Translations under genes and position numbers: made by a program | The notes under the pieces: model-generated | The model's database searches: none | Told to the model about the DNA's origin: nothing | The model's input: the letters and a program-made list of their open reading frames with translations, nothing else | Assembly (NCBI GenBank): GCA_015200345.1 | Contig: CP054187.1 | Coordinates: forward strand, 124,001-188,000 | Length of the DNA stretch: 64,000 nt | Direction of reading: 5' to 3' | Origin: Planctomycetia bacterium | Lineage (GTDB): Bacteria > Planctomycetota > Phycisphaerae > UBA1845 > UTPLA1 | In this document: one piece after another, positions 31,848-40,593 of the stretch | Layout: each line of letters opens with the position of its first letter | How positions within the stretch are numbered: the stretch's first letter is position 1

Positions 31848-33365
31848 TTGGCAGCGGGAGCGTGGATCATACCCGTGGGCGTTCTCGGGGCACTCGTCGG
31901 CAGCTTTCTGAATGTTGTCATCTTTCGACTTCCCCGCGGCTTGTCGGTCTCTTCACCGGCGTGGTCGTTTTGTCCGCGTTGCGAAAAACGCCTGCTCCCA
32001 TGGCACAACGTGCCGATCTTCGGTTGGTTATTTCTGCGCGGGCGATGCCACTTCTGCGAGCAGCCAATTCCTGTTGTTTACCCCGTCGTGGAATGCCTGA
32101 CCGCGCTCACGTTTGTGATCACGTGGGATGCCTGTTTCATCGGACGGGCCGACGTCGCTGCGGGCGCTGAACCAGTCCATTGGGCCTATGCGGCGTCGCT
32201 CATCGTGATGTACGCGGGCCTGATCGCTACCGCCGGGATGGACATCGAGTCGTACTCGTTGGACATTCGCGTCCCGCTTTTTACCCTCGCCGTCTCGGCC
32301 ATTCTCCGGGGTCTTCAGGGCCTCGCCGAGCCGCATCAAATCGGTAACAACAGTTTGCCGCCGGGTCTAACGTGCGTTGCCTTAGCGGGGGGGGCCGGAT
32401 GGTTATTGGGTTGGCCGCTGACCCGGCATCTTGCAAGGCGCCCGACCGATGAGGATGCGACCGGGAATTCCGAGTCGGCGCCACTGGGACAAGGCAGCGA
32501 CTCCGCAGGGCGTGAAACAACGGCAACAAACCCGGACGGATCCGTGACAGCTCCCTGTCAAGCTGCCGTCCCGCTGGAGTCAGCGCCCGCCTCGTTTCAG
32601 CCGTTACCGGTAATTCTCCTTGCGGCGGCTTTACTGGGCCTGGTCGTCTGGGTCGCCGCAGCCCCGCAGTGGCCGACGCAACTCGCGGCTTTCCATGCAG
32701 GCCAGGTTCGCGGGTTAGTCGCCGTTTCGATTTTTCTGATCGTCATGATCCTCGCTTCCATGGTTGCACGCGATGCGGATGACGAAATCGTGACAACGCT
32801 GGAGCGCGAGCGGGTCTCTGCTCGTGCGATCGCACTGCGGGAGCTGATTTGCTTAGTCCCGGCAGTGGCGGCCGGCATCGGGGTGTTCGCCCTGCTTCGC
32901 GGCAAAGAGTGGCTCGGCCTTGAATGGGCGGCGCTGCTGCGGCAGTTCATGGGTATCGAGGGCAGCCTCACCGGCGCGACGGCGGGTTTCGTTGGCGCGT
33001 CGCAAGCCCTCGCGGATGCGGCGATTGCCGCGGCATTGGGATGGGCCGTTCGCATCGGCGGGACGCTTGCATTCGGCAAGGAGGCATTTGGGACGGGGGA
33101 CATTTACCTGATGGCCGCCATCGCGGCCGCCGGCGGCTGGTTCATGATGCTGATCGCCTTTTTCGCGTCGGCTCTGCTGGCTCTGGTCGGCGTTATCGCG
33201 ACCTCCATGCACAAGTCGGCGCGAGCGATTCCGTTCGGCCCCTGGCTGGGACTGGGGGCCTTGGCCGCACTGTATCTGGAGCGACCTCTGACAGGTTGGT
33301 TCGGCCCGGCGGGGGGTATGATCTGGGGTTGGCTGACTGGGCAGAATCGGATCGGAACCTGGTAA
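31848..33365 (+). CDS. Type IV prepilin peptidase (A24) with large central insertion
   Basis: I place the start at TTG 31848 (GAGGACGGA upstream), giving 505 residues that begin LAAGAWIIPVGVLGALVGSF. The bifunctional prepilin-peptidase features are present: SFLNVVIFRLP, the zinc pairs CPRC and CHFC, the first catalytic Asp in GMDIESYSLD and the second in GTGDIYLMAAIA. Between the two Asp motifs lies ~250 residues, much more than usual, containing a hydrophilic low-complexity part (TDEDATGNSESAPLGQGSDS) and extra membrane helices. It would process and N-methylate type IV pilins or secretion pseudopilins. Confidence 0.88.
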   Translation: MAAGAWIIPVGVLGALVGSFLNVVIFRLPRGLSVSSPAWSFCPRCEKRLLPWHNVPIFGWLFLRGRCHFCEQPIPVVYPVVECLTALTFVITWDACFIGRADVAAGAEPVHWAYAASLIVMYAGLIATAGMDIESYSLDIRVPLFTLAVSAILRGLQGLAEPHQIGNNSLPPGLTCVALAGGAGWLLGWPLTRHLARRPTDEDATGNSESAPLGQGSDSAGRETTATNPDGSVTAPCQAAVPLESAPASFQPLPVILLAAALLGLVVWVAAAPQWPTQLAAFHAGQVRGLVAVSIFLIVMILASMVARDADDEIVTTLERERVSARAIALRELICLVPAVAAGIGVFALLRGKEWLGLEWAALLRQFMGIEGSLTGATAGFVGASQALADAAIAAALGWAVRIGGTLAFGKEAFGTGDIYLMAAIAAAGGWFMMLIAFFASALLALVGVIATSMHKSARAIPFGPWLGLGALAALYLERPLTGWFGPAGGMIWGWLTGQNRIGTW

Positions 33366-33415
33366 ACTCACAGCGCGTTTCGCGTGATGTGCGTCCCTTC
33401 CGCGAGGAACAGACC

Positions 33416-33784
33416 GTGAAGCAAATCATTGTTTATGCGAAAGTTGCAGTTCTTTGTGTCGTGGTGCTGTTCGTGCTGCTCGTCATCTGGATGAACCGAG
33501 GTTACACGACGCGTTTCTGGCCTTGGGCGGTCGATGCGGAGGTTTCCACGCTCTGGCTGATGCTGGCGACGAGCGTGGCGTCGGTGGCAGTGTTCTGGGT
33601 GACATCGAAGATCCGTCGGGTCTTCTTCGAGTTGGCGGAGGTGCGACGCCACAGGGCGGCCCAAGAAGCGGCCAAGGCCCAGACCGCGCGGCAGGCTGAA
33701 CTCGCAGCGGCGGAGCATCGTATCGACGAGAAGTTGCAGCGCGCTCTCGGTGCGAAGAACTCACAGGACACAAAAATTGATTGA
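33416..33784 (+). CDS. Small two-helix membrane protein with C-terminal coiled coil
   Basis: GTG 33416 with GAGGAA 7 nt ahead gives 122 residues. Two membrane helices (VAVLCVVVLFVLLVIW; LWLMLATSVASVAVFWVTS) are followed by a charged helix with many Ala, Gln and Glu (RRHRAAQEAAKAQTARQAEL) likely to be a coiled coil. The layout resembles LapA-type envelope proteins but I cannot assign it. It lies 50 nt after the prepilin peptidase gene. Confidence 0.75.
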   Translation: MKQIIVYAKVAVLCVVVLFVLLVIWMNRGYTTRFWPWAVDAEVSTLWLMLATSVASVAVFWVTSKIRRVFFELAEVRRHRAAQEAAKAQTARQAELAAAEHRIDEKLQRALGAKNSQDTKID

Positions 33785-33940
33785 CGGCAATTCCTGCGCG
33801 TGCTAAAAACACTCGTATGTGAAATACGGGCGCGGGTGAACCCGGCCCGACTCGGCTATTTGCAAGAACTGCGCTGGGTAGAGTCAAAGGCGCAAGAAAG
33901 CCCATCTCAACGACGCGCCGTTCAACCAGGAGGAACGATC

Positions 33941-34645
33941 ATGACAGGGATGACACGCGGACGATTGTCTCTTTTTGTGCTGGCCGGAGCGGTCACCGCT
34001 TTTTCCGCCATCGGCTGCGGTCCGGACGCCAAGGATCGCAAAATCGAAGACCTGACGGCGGAGAACAACAGCCTCAAGAGTGAATTGGAAGATCGCGATC
34101 GGCGGCTGAATGATTCGCTCGTCAAGGAGAACGAAGCCCGCTCCACCATTGACGAGTTGAATCAGCAACTCGCGAAGATGCGTGCCGAAGGCGCCAAGGG
34201 CGGCGACGTCGACGGCTGGGTCACCATGAAGAACTTCGACATGATCTCGATTCCCGGCTCGGTCTTGTTTGAATCGGGCAAGGCAGACCTGACGCCGGCT
34301 GGCCGCACCAAGTTGCAGCAGATCGCCTCGGATATTCGCGCGAAGTACCCGGATCGTGACATTTACGTCTTCGGCCACACGGACGATCAGCCGATCCGCA
34401 AGAGCAAGTGGAAGGACAATTGGGAGCTGGGCGCGCATCGTTCGCTGACGGTCATTCGCGCCATGCGGGATGCCGGCATTCCGAACGAATATCTCGTGCA
34501 GGCGAACTGCAGCCAGTACCGCCCGCGCGTGGCCAACAGCGGCGAGAAGAACCGGTTGCAGAATCGTCGCGTCGAGTTTTACGCGGTTCCGCGGCGCGGT
34601 GGCGACATCGTCGAGAAGACCGCTCGCAGCTCAAGCGACGAGTAA
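33941..34645 (+). CDS. OmpA/Pal-like peptidoglycan-binding lipoprotein
   Basis: ATG 33941 is preceded by AGGAGGAA. The 234-residue protein has a signal peptide ending in IGCG (lipidation Cys at ~27), a heptad-rich coiled coil ~32-85 (KIEDLTAENNSLKSELEDRD) and a C-terminal OmpA domain: VLFESGKADLTPAGRTKLQ, VFGHTDDQPIRKSKW (peptidoglycan Asp), NRLQNRRVEFY (Arg). It should tether the outer membrane to peptidoglycan with the coiled coil as spacer. Confidence 0.9.
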   Translation: MTGMTRGRLSLFVLAGAVTAFSAIGCGPDAKDRKIEDLTAENNSLKSELEDRDRRLNDSLVKENEARSTIDELNQQLAKMRAEGAKGGDVDGWVTMKNFDMISIPGSVLFESGKADLTPAGRTKLQQIASDIRAKYPDRDIYVFGHTDDQPIRKSKWKDNWELGAHRSLTVIRAMRDAGIPNEYLVQANCSQYRPRVANSGEKNRLQNRRVEFYAVPRRGGDIVEKTARSSSDE

Positions 34646-34839
34646 TGAAGCTGCCGAGCAGGCTCGAAGCGGGAATCGACCGATAAACGGGCGGTTCCTC
34701 GTTGATCGGGATTGTACGACGCGTAATTAAATCAAGCGGCATCGGCCTCTCGCGGAAGATATACAATAGCGAGTCGCCGATGTCGCTTTTTTGCGCTCGG
34801 TTGGACCGCGCGCCGGCCGCGCAATCGACGGGGATTGGC

Positions 34840-35466
34840 ATGATCGCGATTCTCAACTATGACACCGCTGACACGCAGGCGCTGCATGACGCGCTGTCGG
34901 GGTTGGGCGTGGCCCAGCAGCGCGTGGATTCCCTTGATCAACTCGATCGCGCCGCACGGATCATTCTTCCGCATGGCGACTCCTTTGCAGCGATGATCCA
35001 CGACATCCGCGACAGCGGTTATCTGCCCGTGCTTTTTCGTGCCCTGGACCAGGGGCGGCCGATCCTGGGCATCGGCCGCGGGATGCATTTGTTCTTTGAC
35101 GTGTGCTACGACAAGGGCCAGCATACCGGGCTGGGCTTCATCCCGGGGAAGGTCACGAGTCCGCGCGAGCGCGCGGCGCCTAGTTTCGCGGCAGCAACGA
35201 CCGAGGCGCAATCGCAGGGGGTCCGGTGGACACGGCGGTCCGTGCTGGTCCATGGAGTGCCTGCGGGGGCGGCGTTTCATTTCGAGTGTGACGAGCTCGC
35301 GGAACCGCTCGATGACCAGATGGCTCTTGCGCAGACGGCGTCCATTTCTTCGCGAACCGCGGCGGTGGAGGATGGGCCGGTCTTCGGGGTTCAATTCCTG
35401 CCGGAGCGGTCGGGCGAGGCGGGTAGCATCATTTTGTCTAATTTTATCCGCGCGCCCTTGAGATAA
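34840..35466 (+). CDS. HisH-like glutamine amidotransferase homologue lacking catalytic Cys and His
   Basis: The 208-residue protein has a class I amidotransferase layout close to HisH: IAILNYDTADTQALHDALSG, IILPHGDSFAAMIHDIRDSG, PILGIGRGMHLFF and VFGVQFLPERSG. In HisH the nucleophile elbow reads GICLGMQ; here the Cys is Gly79. The His of QFHPE is Leu187, while the Glu of the triad is kept (Glu189). It cannot hydrolyse glutamine by the normal mechanism. It may be a regulatory or scaffold paralogue. No hisF is adjacent. The start with GGGGAT upstream is preferred, as the open frame before it is not conserved-looking. Confidence 0.75.
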   Translation: MIAILNYDTADTQALHDALSGLGVAQQRVDSLDQLDRAARIILPHGDSFAAMIHDIRDSGYLPVLFRALDQGRPILGIGRGMHLFFDVCYDKGQHTGLGFIPGKVTSPRERAAPSFAAATTEAQSQGVRWTRRSVLVHGVPAGAAFHFECDELAEPLDDQMALAQTASISSRTAAVEDGPVFGVQFLPERSGEAGSIILSNFIRAPLR

Positions 35467-35511
35467 GCCGGTTTGTTCATGCGGCGATTCGGCAGCAATT
35501 CGAACGCCGCG

Positions 35512-37227
35512 CTATTCCCCGGGCTCTTCACGACTCATGACCACCGGCGAACGCGAGCGTGCATCCGGCTTGCAGCGCGGGCAGGGTCGGCGGCCCTCTT
35601 CCATGGCCTTGGCCGGCGACGCAAAGATCACCAGGTTGGAGGCGAAGATGCTTCGGCCGCAATCGGCGCTGGCGAGATGAAACACCGCCCCCGATCGACT
35701 GGCCACGTAGTGAATGTTCGGGATGTCAAGCAGGTAGGGCACCTGGGGCCACGGCACCTTTGCCTCGTCGAGGGATGCGTACCTCACAGGCTCGGTCGAG
35801 ATGTTGGGCGGAGTGTGCTTCGTAGAATCGGGTTTCAACGCAGAGGGTCCCGGATCGCGCGGCGCGACATCGCTCGATGCGTTCCGACCGGCCCCATCGT
35901 CACGCATGATCGGGGCATCGCTAACCGTCTGCTTGGCGACGGTCTCGATGATCGGCTGTGAGTACTCGTCGATCTGCGAATTCATATCGATGAAGTACCA
36001 GAGCACCGCAGCCGTTCCGAGCAGTGCGCCGATGATGGAACCCGAAATGGCGATCGACGCGGCCGTGCGTCGCTGACGAGATTTGGCTTGCGGGTCTTCG
36101 GCTGCGACTCGCTCCAGGGCAACCGCCAGTTCGTCCGCGCTGGTGTACCGCTGCGCCGGATCAACGGCGAGGCATTTTCGCAATAACGCAGCCCCGGCTT
36201 CGGTCAGACCTGGGATCTCTTCCAGCCTGGGAAGCGGCGGGTTCTGGTGCAGCTCGATCAACTTCGAACGGCTGTCGGCGTGGATCGGTGGTGAGCCGGT
36301 CATGGCATAGAGCATGACCAGGCCGAAGCTGAAGATATCGCTAAGGCTGGTTGTCCCCTGACCCTTTGCGGTCTCCGGCGCGATCCAGCCCAGCGAGCCG
36401 ACGGCCTTGCCTCGGATGCGCCGGCTGGCTGACTCGTGTGCCACGTCGGCCAGACCGAAGTCCATGAGCTTGAGGTGCCCATGGTCATCGAACATCAGGT
36501 TTCCGGGCTTTACGTCGCGATGAATGATTCGGTTCTTGTGTGCCAAGGCGAGCGCTTTGGCCGGACCGATCATCAGTTCAAACACGCGTGCGGGGGGGAT
36601 TTTTCCGTGCCGATCGATGTACTCTTTCAGCGTGCCGCCTTCCATCAGTTCGAGGGCGAAAAAGATGCGGCTGTCGTCTTCGGCAATCTCGAAAATCGAG
36701 ACGACTGCGGGATGTTGCAGCTTCGCCACGGCGCGCGCTTCCTGCATGAACAACTCCGTGTTCAGGCAGGTCGAATCGCCGTCGGGCCGGCGCTTGCGGG
36801 AAAGAAGCTTGATGGCCACATCGCGATTCAACACGTCATCGTGGCCGCGCCATACCACTCCCATGCCGCCTTGGCCAAGAATGGACAGGATGCGATAGCG
36901 GCCCAGCGTGCGGCCAATCAGACTCGTGTCGATGGCGACGCTCGGCGCGCCGGCGCGCGGCGGCGAACTACCTTCAAGCGGCGCTTGGGCGGATGACGGC
37001 GGGTCGGTCCTGGCCGCGGCGACATCCTGAATGCTGCGACGGCGAATCTCTGACAGGCTAGATGGATCAACTTCCCGGGCGCGCCACTCGTGACGACAAT
37101 TCTTGCAGACGAGACGACGGCCAACGAGGCGCGGCGCGATCTTGTACGCTGCTTCGCAAGATGGACAGGTGACGCAAACCCGGCGACCGGGATCATTCAC
37201 GTCTGAAGCGCGGGAATCTGCTGCCAT
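35512..37227 (-). CDS. Membrane Ser/Thr protein kinase with N-terminal MJ0042 zinc ribbon and C-terminal Ada-like zinc motif
   Basis: 571 residues from ATG 37227. Order: MJ0042-type zinc ribbon at ~17-50 (VCVTCPSCEAAYKI ... VCKNCRHEW); Hanks kinase domain ~105-375 (LGQGGMGVVWRG, VAIKLL Lys, IIHRDVKPGNLMFDD, LMDFGLAD, APE-like IAPETAKG); one membrane helix ~405-425 (IAISGSIIGALLGTAAVLWY); a linker; and a C-terminal module with VFHLASADCGRSI and EEGRRPCPRCKPD, resembling the small Cys-rich Ada-like motif seen at the ends of ComEC and nuclease proteins. The kinase should be active. Which face the C-terminal module is on follows from the single helix: outside the cytoplasm. Confidence 0.92.
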   Translation of the reverse strand: MAADSRASDVNDPGRRVCVTCPSCEAAYKIAPRLVGRRLVCKNCRHEWRAREVDPSSLSEIRRRSIQDVAAARTDPPSSAQAPLEGSSPPRAGAPSVAIDTSLIGRTLGRYRILSILGQGGMGVVWRGHDDVLNRDVAIKLLSRKRRPDGDSTCLNTELFMQEARAVAKLQHPAVVSIFEIAEDDSRIFFALELMEGGTLKEYIDRHGKIPPARVFELMIGPAKALALAHKNRIIHRDVKPGNLMFDDHGHLKLMDFGLADVAHESASRRIRGKAVGSLGWIAPETAKGQGTTSLSDIFSFGLVMLYAMTGSPPIHADSRSKLIELHQNPPLPRLEEIPGLTEAGAALLRKCLAVDPAQRYTSADELAVALERVAAEDPQAKSRQRRTAASIAISGSIIGALLGTAAVLWYFIDMNSQIDEYSQPIIETVAKQTVSDAPIMRDDGAGRNASSDVAPRDPGPSALKPDSTKHTPPNISTEPVRYASLDEAKVPWPQVPYLLDIPNIHYVASRSGAVFHLASADCGRSIFASNLVIFASPAKAMEEGRRPCPRCKPDARSRSPVVMSREEPGE

Positions 37228-37477
37228 GCGGCATCGCCCCGAAAACGTCACCATTCCAACCGCGACTTTCCGCTCCGTTTGCCATTGCAAACCGGAACGA
37301 CTCCATCTTCCATCTTAATCATACGCACCCCGGGGGGTATTCCCCAAGAGCAAACTTGTGCCGTGAATATCGGGCTCAATCGCCGTCGTCCCACGGGTTG
37401 ATCGATTTTGTTGGGTTTGCGAACCGGATTGTTCGGCCCCTTTAACGCTAACCACTGCGATATTTCTCGCATCACAT

Positions 37478-38551
37478 CTAGGGCGACAACGGCGGGCCGG
37501 TCAACTGGCCTTCGCGGTGGCGCGCTTCGTACTGCTCTCGCAGAACCCGGTCTTCGACCGAGATCCTCGCGGAAAGCAAGAGTGAACGCCCCAACCGCTC
37601 CATTTCTTCTGCCGCGAGCCGAGCCGTCAGGATGCGACGCAGATGGTGACGCTCCGTGTCATCGAGCGGAAGGTCGTCAGCCGGTATCAGCCGTTCCAGT
37701 TTTAAAACGTGGTACGACCCTTCGGCTTCCAGAAGGTTTGAAACCTCCCCAGGCTTCAGCTTGAATGCGACGTCGACAAAGATCGAAGGCACGGTCGGAT
37801 CGGTTCGCGAAAAGGGCGGCAACATGCCAAGCTTTTCCCGCGAGATGATGTTCTGGCTGAACTTCATCACGAGATCTTCAAACCGCTCGCCCTGATCGAG
37901 CCGCTGTTTGATCTCCTTCCAGAATCGCGGCGCGGCGATCTGGATGTGCCGCACCTCGACGCGCTCGCCATGCACGCGAGCGAACTCCTGCTCGATCATT
38001 TCGTCGGTGATCTTTAATCGGCTTTCGACGATCTTGCGAAGGTACGCCTGGCGCTGCATGGCGAGGTGCAATTCGGTTCGCGAAACTCCGCGCGATCGCG
38101 TCCATTCTTCGACCAGTTGTTCCTTGCGCGCCGGCGTGAGGGGATCGGGATCCTTGCCGTTGAATCGATCGGCCTGGAGCGTCAAATCGTACTCCCGGTC
38201 GAAATCGGTTTGCGAAACCGACAAGCCCAGGCGGGCCGTCTCCTGCCGCGCCAGGCGCAGCAGCAGCTCCTGCTGAAGAAACGCCAGCCCGCGGGCCTCC
38301 ATCAGCTTCGCCGTGAACTCGGCTCGATCAATCGGCTCGCCATTGACCGAAGCGATGGGGCGGCTGAACGCGGAACGGGTTGCCGGCGGCGGCGCGGCGT
38401 TCTGTTCCGTCGCCGGGGACGAGGCAGGTTGCACAAGTCGATCGCGCACGCTAAGGGCATTCGATCGGCTTCGCTCGCATCCGACGATGAAAAGAACCCC
38501 CAGGCATGCCGCCGTGAGCAATAAACGCGGAGAATGAGAAGCGTGCTTCAT
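37478..38551 (-). CDS. Parvulin-type peptidyl-prolyl isomerase lipoprotein (SurA/PrsA-like)
   Basis: A 357-residue protein with signal peptide and lipobox (VLFIVGCERSRS, Cys ~25), a SurA-like N-terminal helical domain (~60-190; SVNGEPIDRAEFTAKLMEAR), one PpiC domain (~200-300; VRHIQIAAPRFWKEIKQRLD, FEDLVMKFSQN, FKLKPGEVSNLLEAEGSYHV), and a C-terminal helix. It helps fold exported proteins. It follows the Nif3 gene by 18 nt and precedes the kinase gene by 250 nt; that gap holds no gene. Confidence 0.88.
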   Translation of the reverse strand: MKHASHSPRLLLTAACLGVLFIVGCERSRSNALSVRDRLVQPASSPATEQNAAPPPATRSAFSRPIASVNGEPIDRAEFTAKLMEARGLAFLQQELLLRLARQETARLGLSVSQTDFDREYDLTLQADRFNGKDPDPLTPARKEQLVEEWTRSRGVSRTELHLAMQRQAYLRKIVESRLKITDEMIEQEFARVHGERVEVRHIQIAAPRFWKEIKQRLDQGERFEDLVMKFSQNIISREKLGMLPPFSRTDPTVPSIFVDVAFKLKPGEVSNLLEAEGSYHVLKLERLIPADDLPLDDTERHHLRRILTARLAAEEMERLGRSLLLSARISVEDRVLREQYEARHREGQLTGPPLSP

Positions 38552-38569
38552 CGGCGTTGTCGTCCTTGA

Positions 38570-39706
38570 TCAGGCGGCTTCGAATGGATCGGCGTCGGCC
38601 TTGCTCATGGTGATCGAAGCGCCGGGCAGATGATGCTTGAGTTTGAGTGAAAGCGGAATCAACACCGGGCGCTCGCTCGCCCAATGCCCCAAGGCAACGG
38701 CGCAAGCGCCGGAGCGGCGGTAGCGAAGCGCATCGTGATGGCGGATCTCGCCGGTGATCACCACATCGCCGCGGCCGAGCTGTACCCCCGGAACCTCGAA
38801 CGGGAGTGATCCGGCTGCGCCGGCGCAGACGAATGCGCGTGAGACCTGGGCGCCCGGCTCGCCCACGATGGCAACTTGTTCGGCCGAGACCGCGAGTTTC
38901 ATCGCCCGAGCCAGATCACCCAGCGCCTGCGGTTTGCTGAAGGACCCCATCCGTCCCTGGCCGAGGGCAGGATCCGCCAGCGGCTCAAGCGGATATACGT
39001 CAAACGCCGGTTCCTCGTAGGGGTGGGCTGCGCGGAGCGCCTCGATCACCTGGGACAACCGCGACTTGGGCAGAATGACTTCCAGCCGCGTTTCGTCGAC
39101 GCGCTCCAAGCGGCCGCGCTCGCCAACTGCGGGATTGGTTGAATCGGTGCCGAAGAACGTGCCTTGTCCCGAGAGGCGATAGCTGCATTTCTCGTACGCG
39201 CCGATCCGCCCCGCGCCGGCCGCAAAGACCGCCTCCGCGACTGCATCGGTGCTTTCGTGGGGGACAAACACAACGAGCTTGCACTGCGCTGCCGGTGGAG
39301 CGGCGGCTGAAAACGGCTGAACGCGCGTCAGGCCCGCCAATTCGGCGAGCGTTTCGTTCGTTCCACCCGGCGCGGCGTCGAGCGCGGTATGCGGCGAATA
39401 AATGGCGATGCGACGCGAGAGTGCCTCGGCCGCGAGACCCTCTGCGGTGTCGCGTGAAACGCTGAATCGCTTGACCGCGCGAAAGATCGGAGGGTGGTAG
39501 CTTACGATCGAGTTGCAACCTAATTTGACGGCCTCATCAAGAACTGCCGGGGTGAGATCAATCGTGAGCAGTATGTATTCCGCCGCCCATTGCGGATCGC
39601 CCACCAACAGCCCGACGTTGTCCCAATCCGCGGCAGCCCAGGACGGCGCGATCGCTTCCATGGCGCGACAGAGCTGGGCAACCGTAAGCGGCTGGGCCGT
39701 GGCCAT
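38570..39706 (-). CDS. Nif3-like dinuclear metal-centre protein
   Basis: 378 residues from ATG 39706, which overlaps the pabC stop. The Nif3/YbgI motifs are SWAAADWDNVGLLVGDP, IVSYHPPIF (metal His region; usual text is SHHP), YSPHTALDAAPGGTNETLAE, and the C-terminal GEIRHHDALRYRRSG and GHWASERPVL. Residues ~130-240 are the inserted PII-like domain (KLVVFVPHESTDAVAEAVF ... HPYEEPAFDVYPL), as in the longer family members. Annotated in databases as GTP cyclohydrolase I type 2 / Nif3, but the function is not settled. Coupled to pabC. Confidence 0.9.
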   Translation of the reverse strand: MATAQPLTVAQLCRAMEAIAPSWAAADWDNVGLLVGDPQWAAEYILLTIDLTPAVLDEAVKLGCNSIVSYHPPIFRAVKRFSVSRDTAEGLAAEALSRRIAIYSPHTALDAAPGGTNETLAELAGLTRVQPFSAAAPPAAQCKLVVFVPHESTDAVAEAVFAAGAGRIGAYEKCSYRLSGQGTFFGTDSTNPAVGERGRLERVDETRLEVILPKSRLSQVIEALRAAHPYEEPAFDVYPLEPLADPALGQGRMGSFSKPQALGDLARAMKLAVSAEQVAIVGEPGAQVSRAFVCAGAAGSLPFEVPGVQLGRGDVVITGEIRHHDALRYRRSGACAVALGHWASERPVLIPLSLKLKHHLPGASITMSKADADPFEAA

Positions 39707-40593
39707 CAGTCGGGGCACTCCGAGGCGACGAGAATGTCAAACAAACTGGTCAGTTTCCCCGTGACAGGACCGGGAGCGCCGTCTCCCACCGTGTGTTTTT
39801 CGATGGCGGTCACCGGCATGATCTCCAGCACGCTCGCGGTCAGGAAAACTTCGCTCGCAGCCAGCAGCATGTTAATGTCGATCGGCGTTTCGGCAACGTC
39901 GATGCCGTTCGCGCGAGCCAGTTCGATGACCGCTTGGCGCGTGATGCCGGGCAGAACGGGTGTGGTTGTCGGCGGCGTGAGCAGGCGGCCTTCGTGAACA
40001 ATAAACGCATTCGAGAATGCCGCCTCGGCGAGCAGGTTGTCGGTGTTGAACCAGAGCGATTCCTGGCAGCCGCGCTGTTGTGCATCGCGCATCGAAAGCA
40101 GACGCGGCAGGTAGGAAAGCGTCTTATGGCCCGCGAGCGGGTCGAGCCGGCTGGTTCGATAGGGGCTGATGCAGACGCGCATGCCAAAGCGATACAGTTC
40201 GGGCGGATACGGTTGCAGTGGTTGTGAGGTAATCAGGATCGTTGGGCGATGTTCGGCTTCGCCCGCCGGGTTGATCAATCCGGGGCGTGGCACGCTCCCA
40301 GGTGTTGCGGTGATGCGCATTCGAGCATCGGTCAGATTGTTGGCGGCCAGCAGATCATCCACCGCGCGAGCCAGTTCCCCTGCGTCGAAGGGGACGACCA
40401 GCTCCAGCGCCGCAGCCGTCGCGAACATGCGATCCAGATGAGGTCGAAGCCGAAACGGTTTTCGACGATAGACGCGGAACGTTTCGAAGATGCCGGCAGC
40501 ATGGGTGAATCCGGCGTCAAACACGCTGATTCGCGCGGCATCGGCCGGGACAAGCTCGCCATTGAGATAAACCCATTCGCGACGATCAGACAT
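39706..40593 (-). CDS. pabC: Class IV aminotransferase, probable 4-amino-4-deoxychorismate lyase PabC
   Basis: A 295-residue fold-type IV PLP protein starting MSDRREWVYLNGELVPADAA. Visible are FDAGFTHAAGIFETFRVYRR, the PLP Lys in LDPLAGHKTLSYLPRLLSM, ESLWFNTDNLLAEAAFSNAF and PVLPGITRQAVIELAR. The family covers branched-chain aminotransferase, D-amino-acid aminotransferase and aminodeoxychorismate lyase. The direct overlap with pabB makes PabC the best call: it splits aminodeoxychorismate to p-aminobenzoate and pyruvate. The start overlaps the end of pabB by 8 nt. Confidence 0.88.
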   Translation of the reverse strand: MSDRREWVYLNGELVPADAARISVFDAGFTHAAGIFETFRVYRRKPFRLRPHLDRMFATAAALELVVPFDAGELARAVDDLLAANNLTDARMRITATPGSVPRPGLINPAGEAEHRPTILITSQPLQPYPPELYRFGMRVCISPYRTSRLDPLAGHKTLSYLPRLLSMRDAQQRGCQESLWFNTDNLLAEAAFSNAFIVHEGRLLTPPTTTPVLPGITRQAVIELARANGIDVAETPIDINMLLAASEVFLTASVLEIMPVTAIEKHTVGDGAPGPVTGKLTSLFDILVASECPD

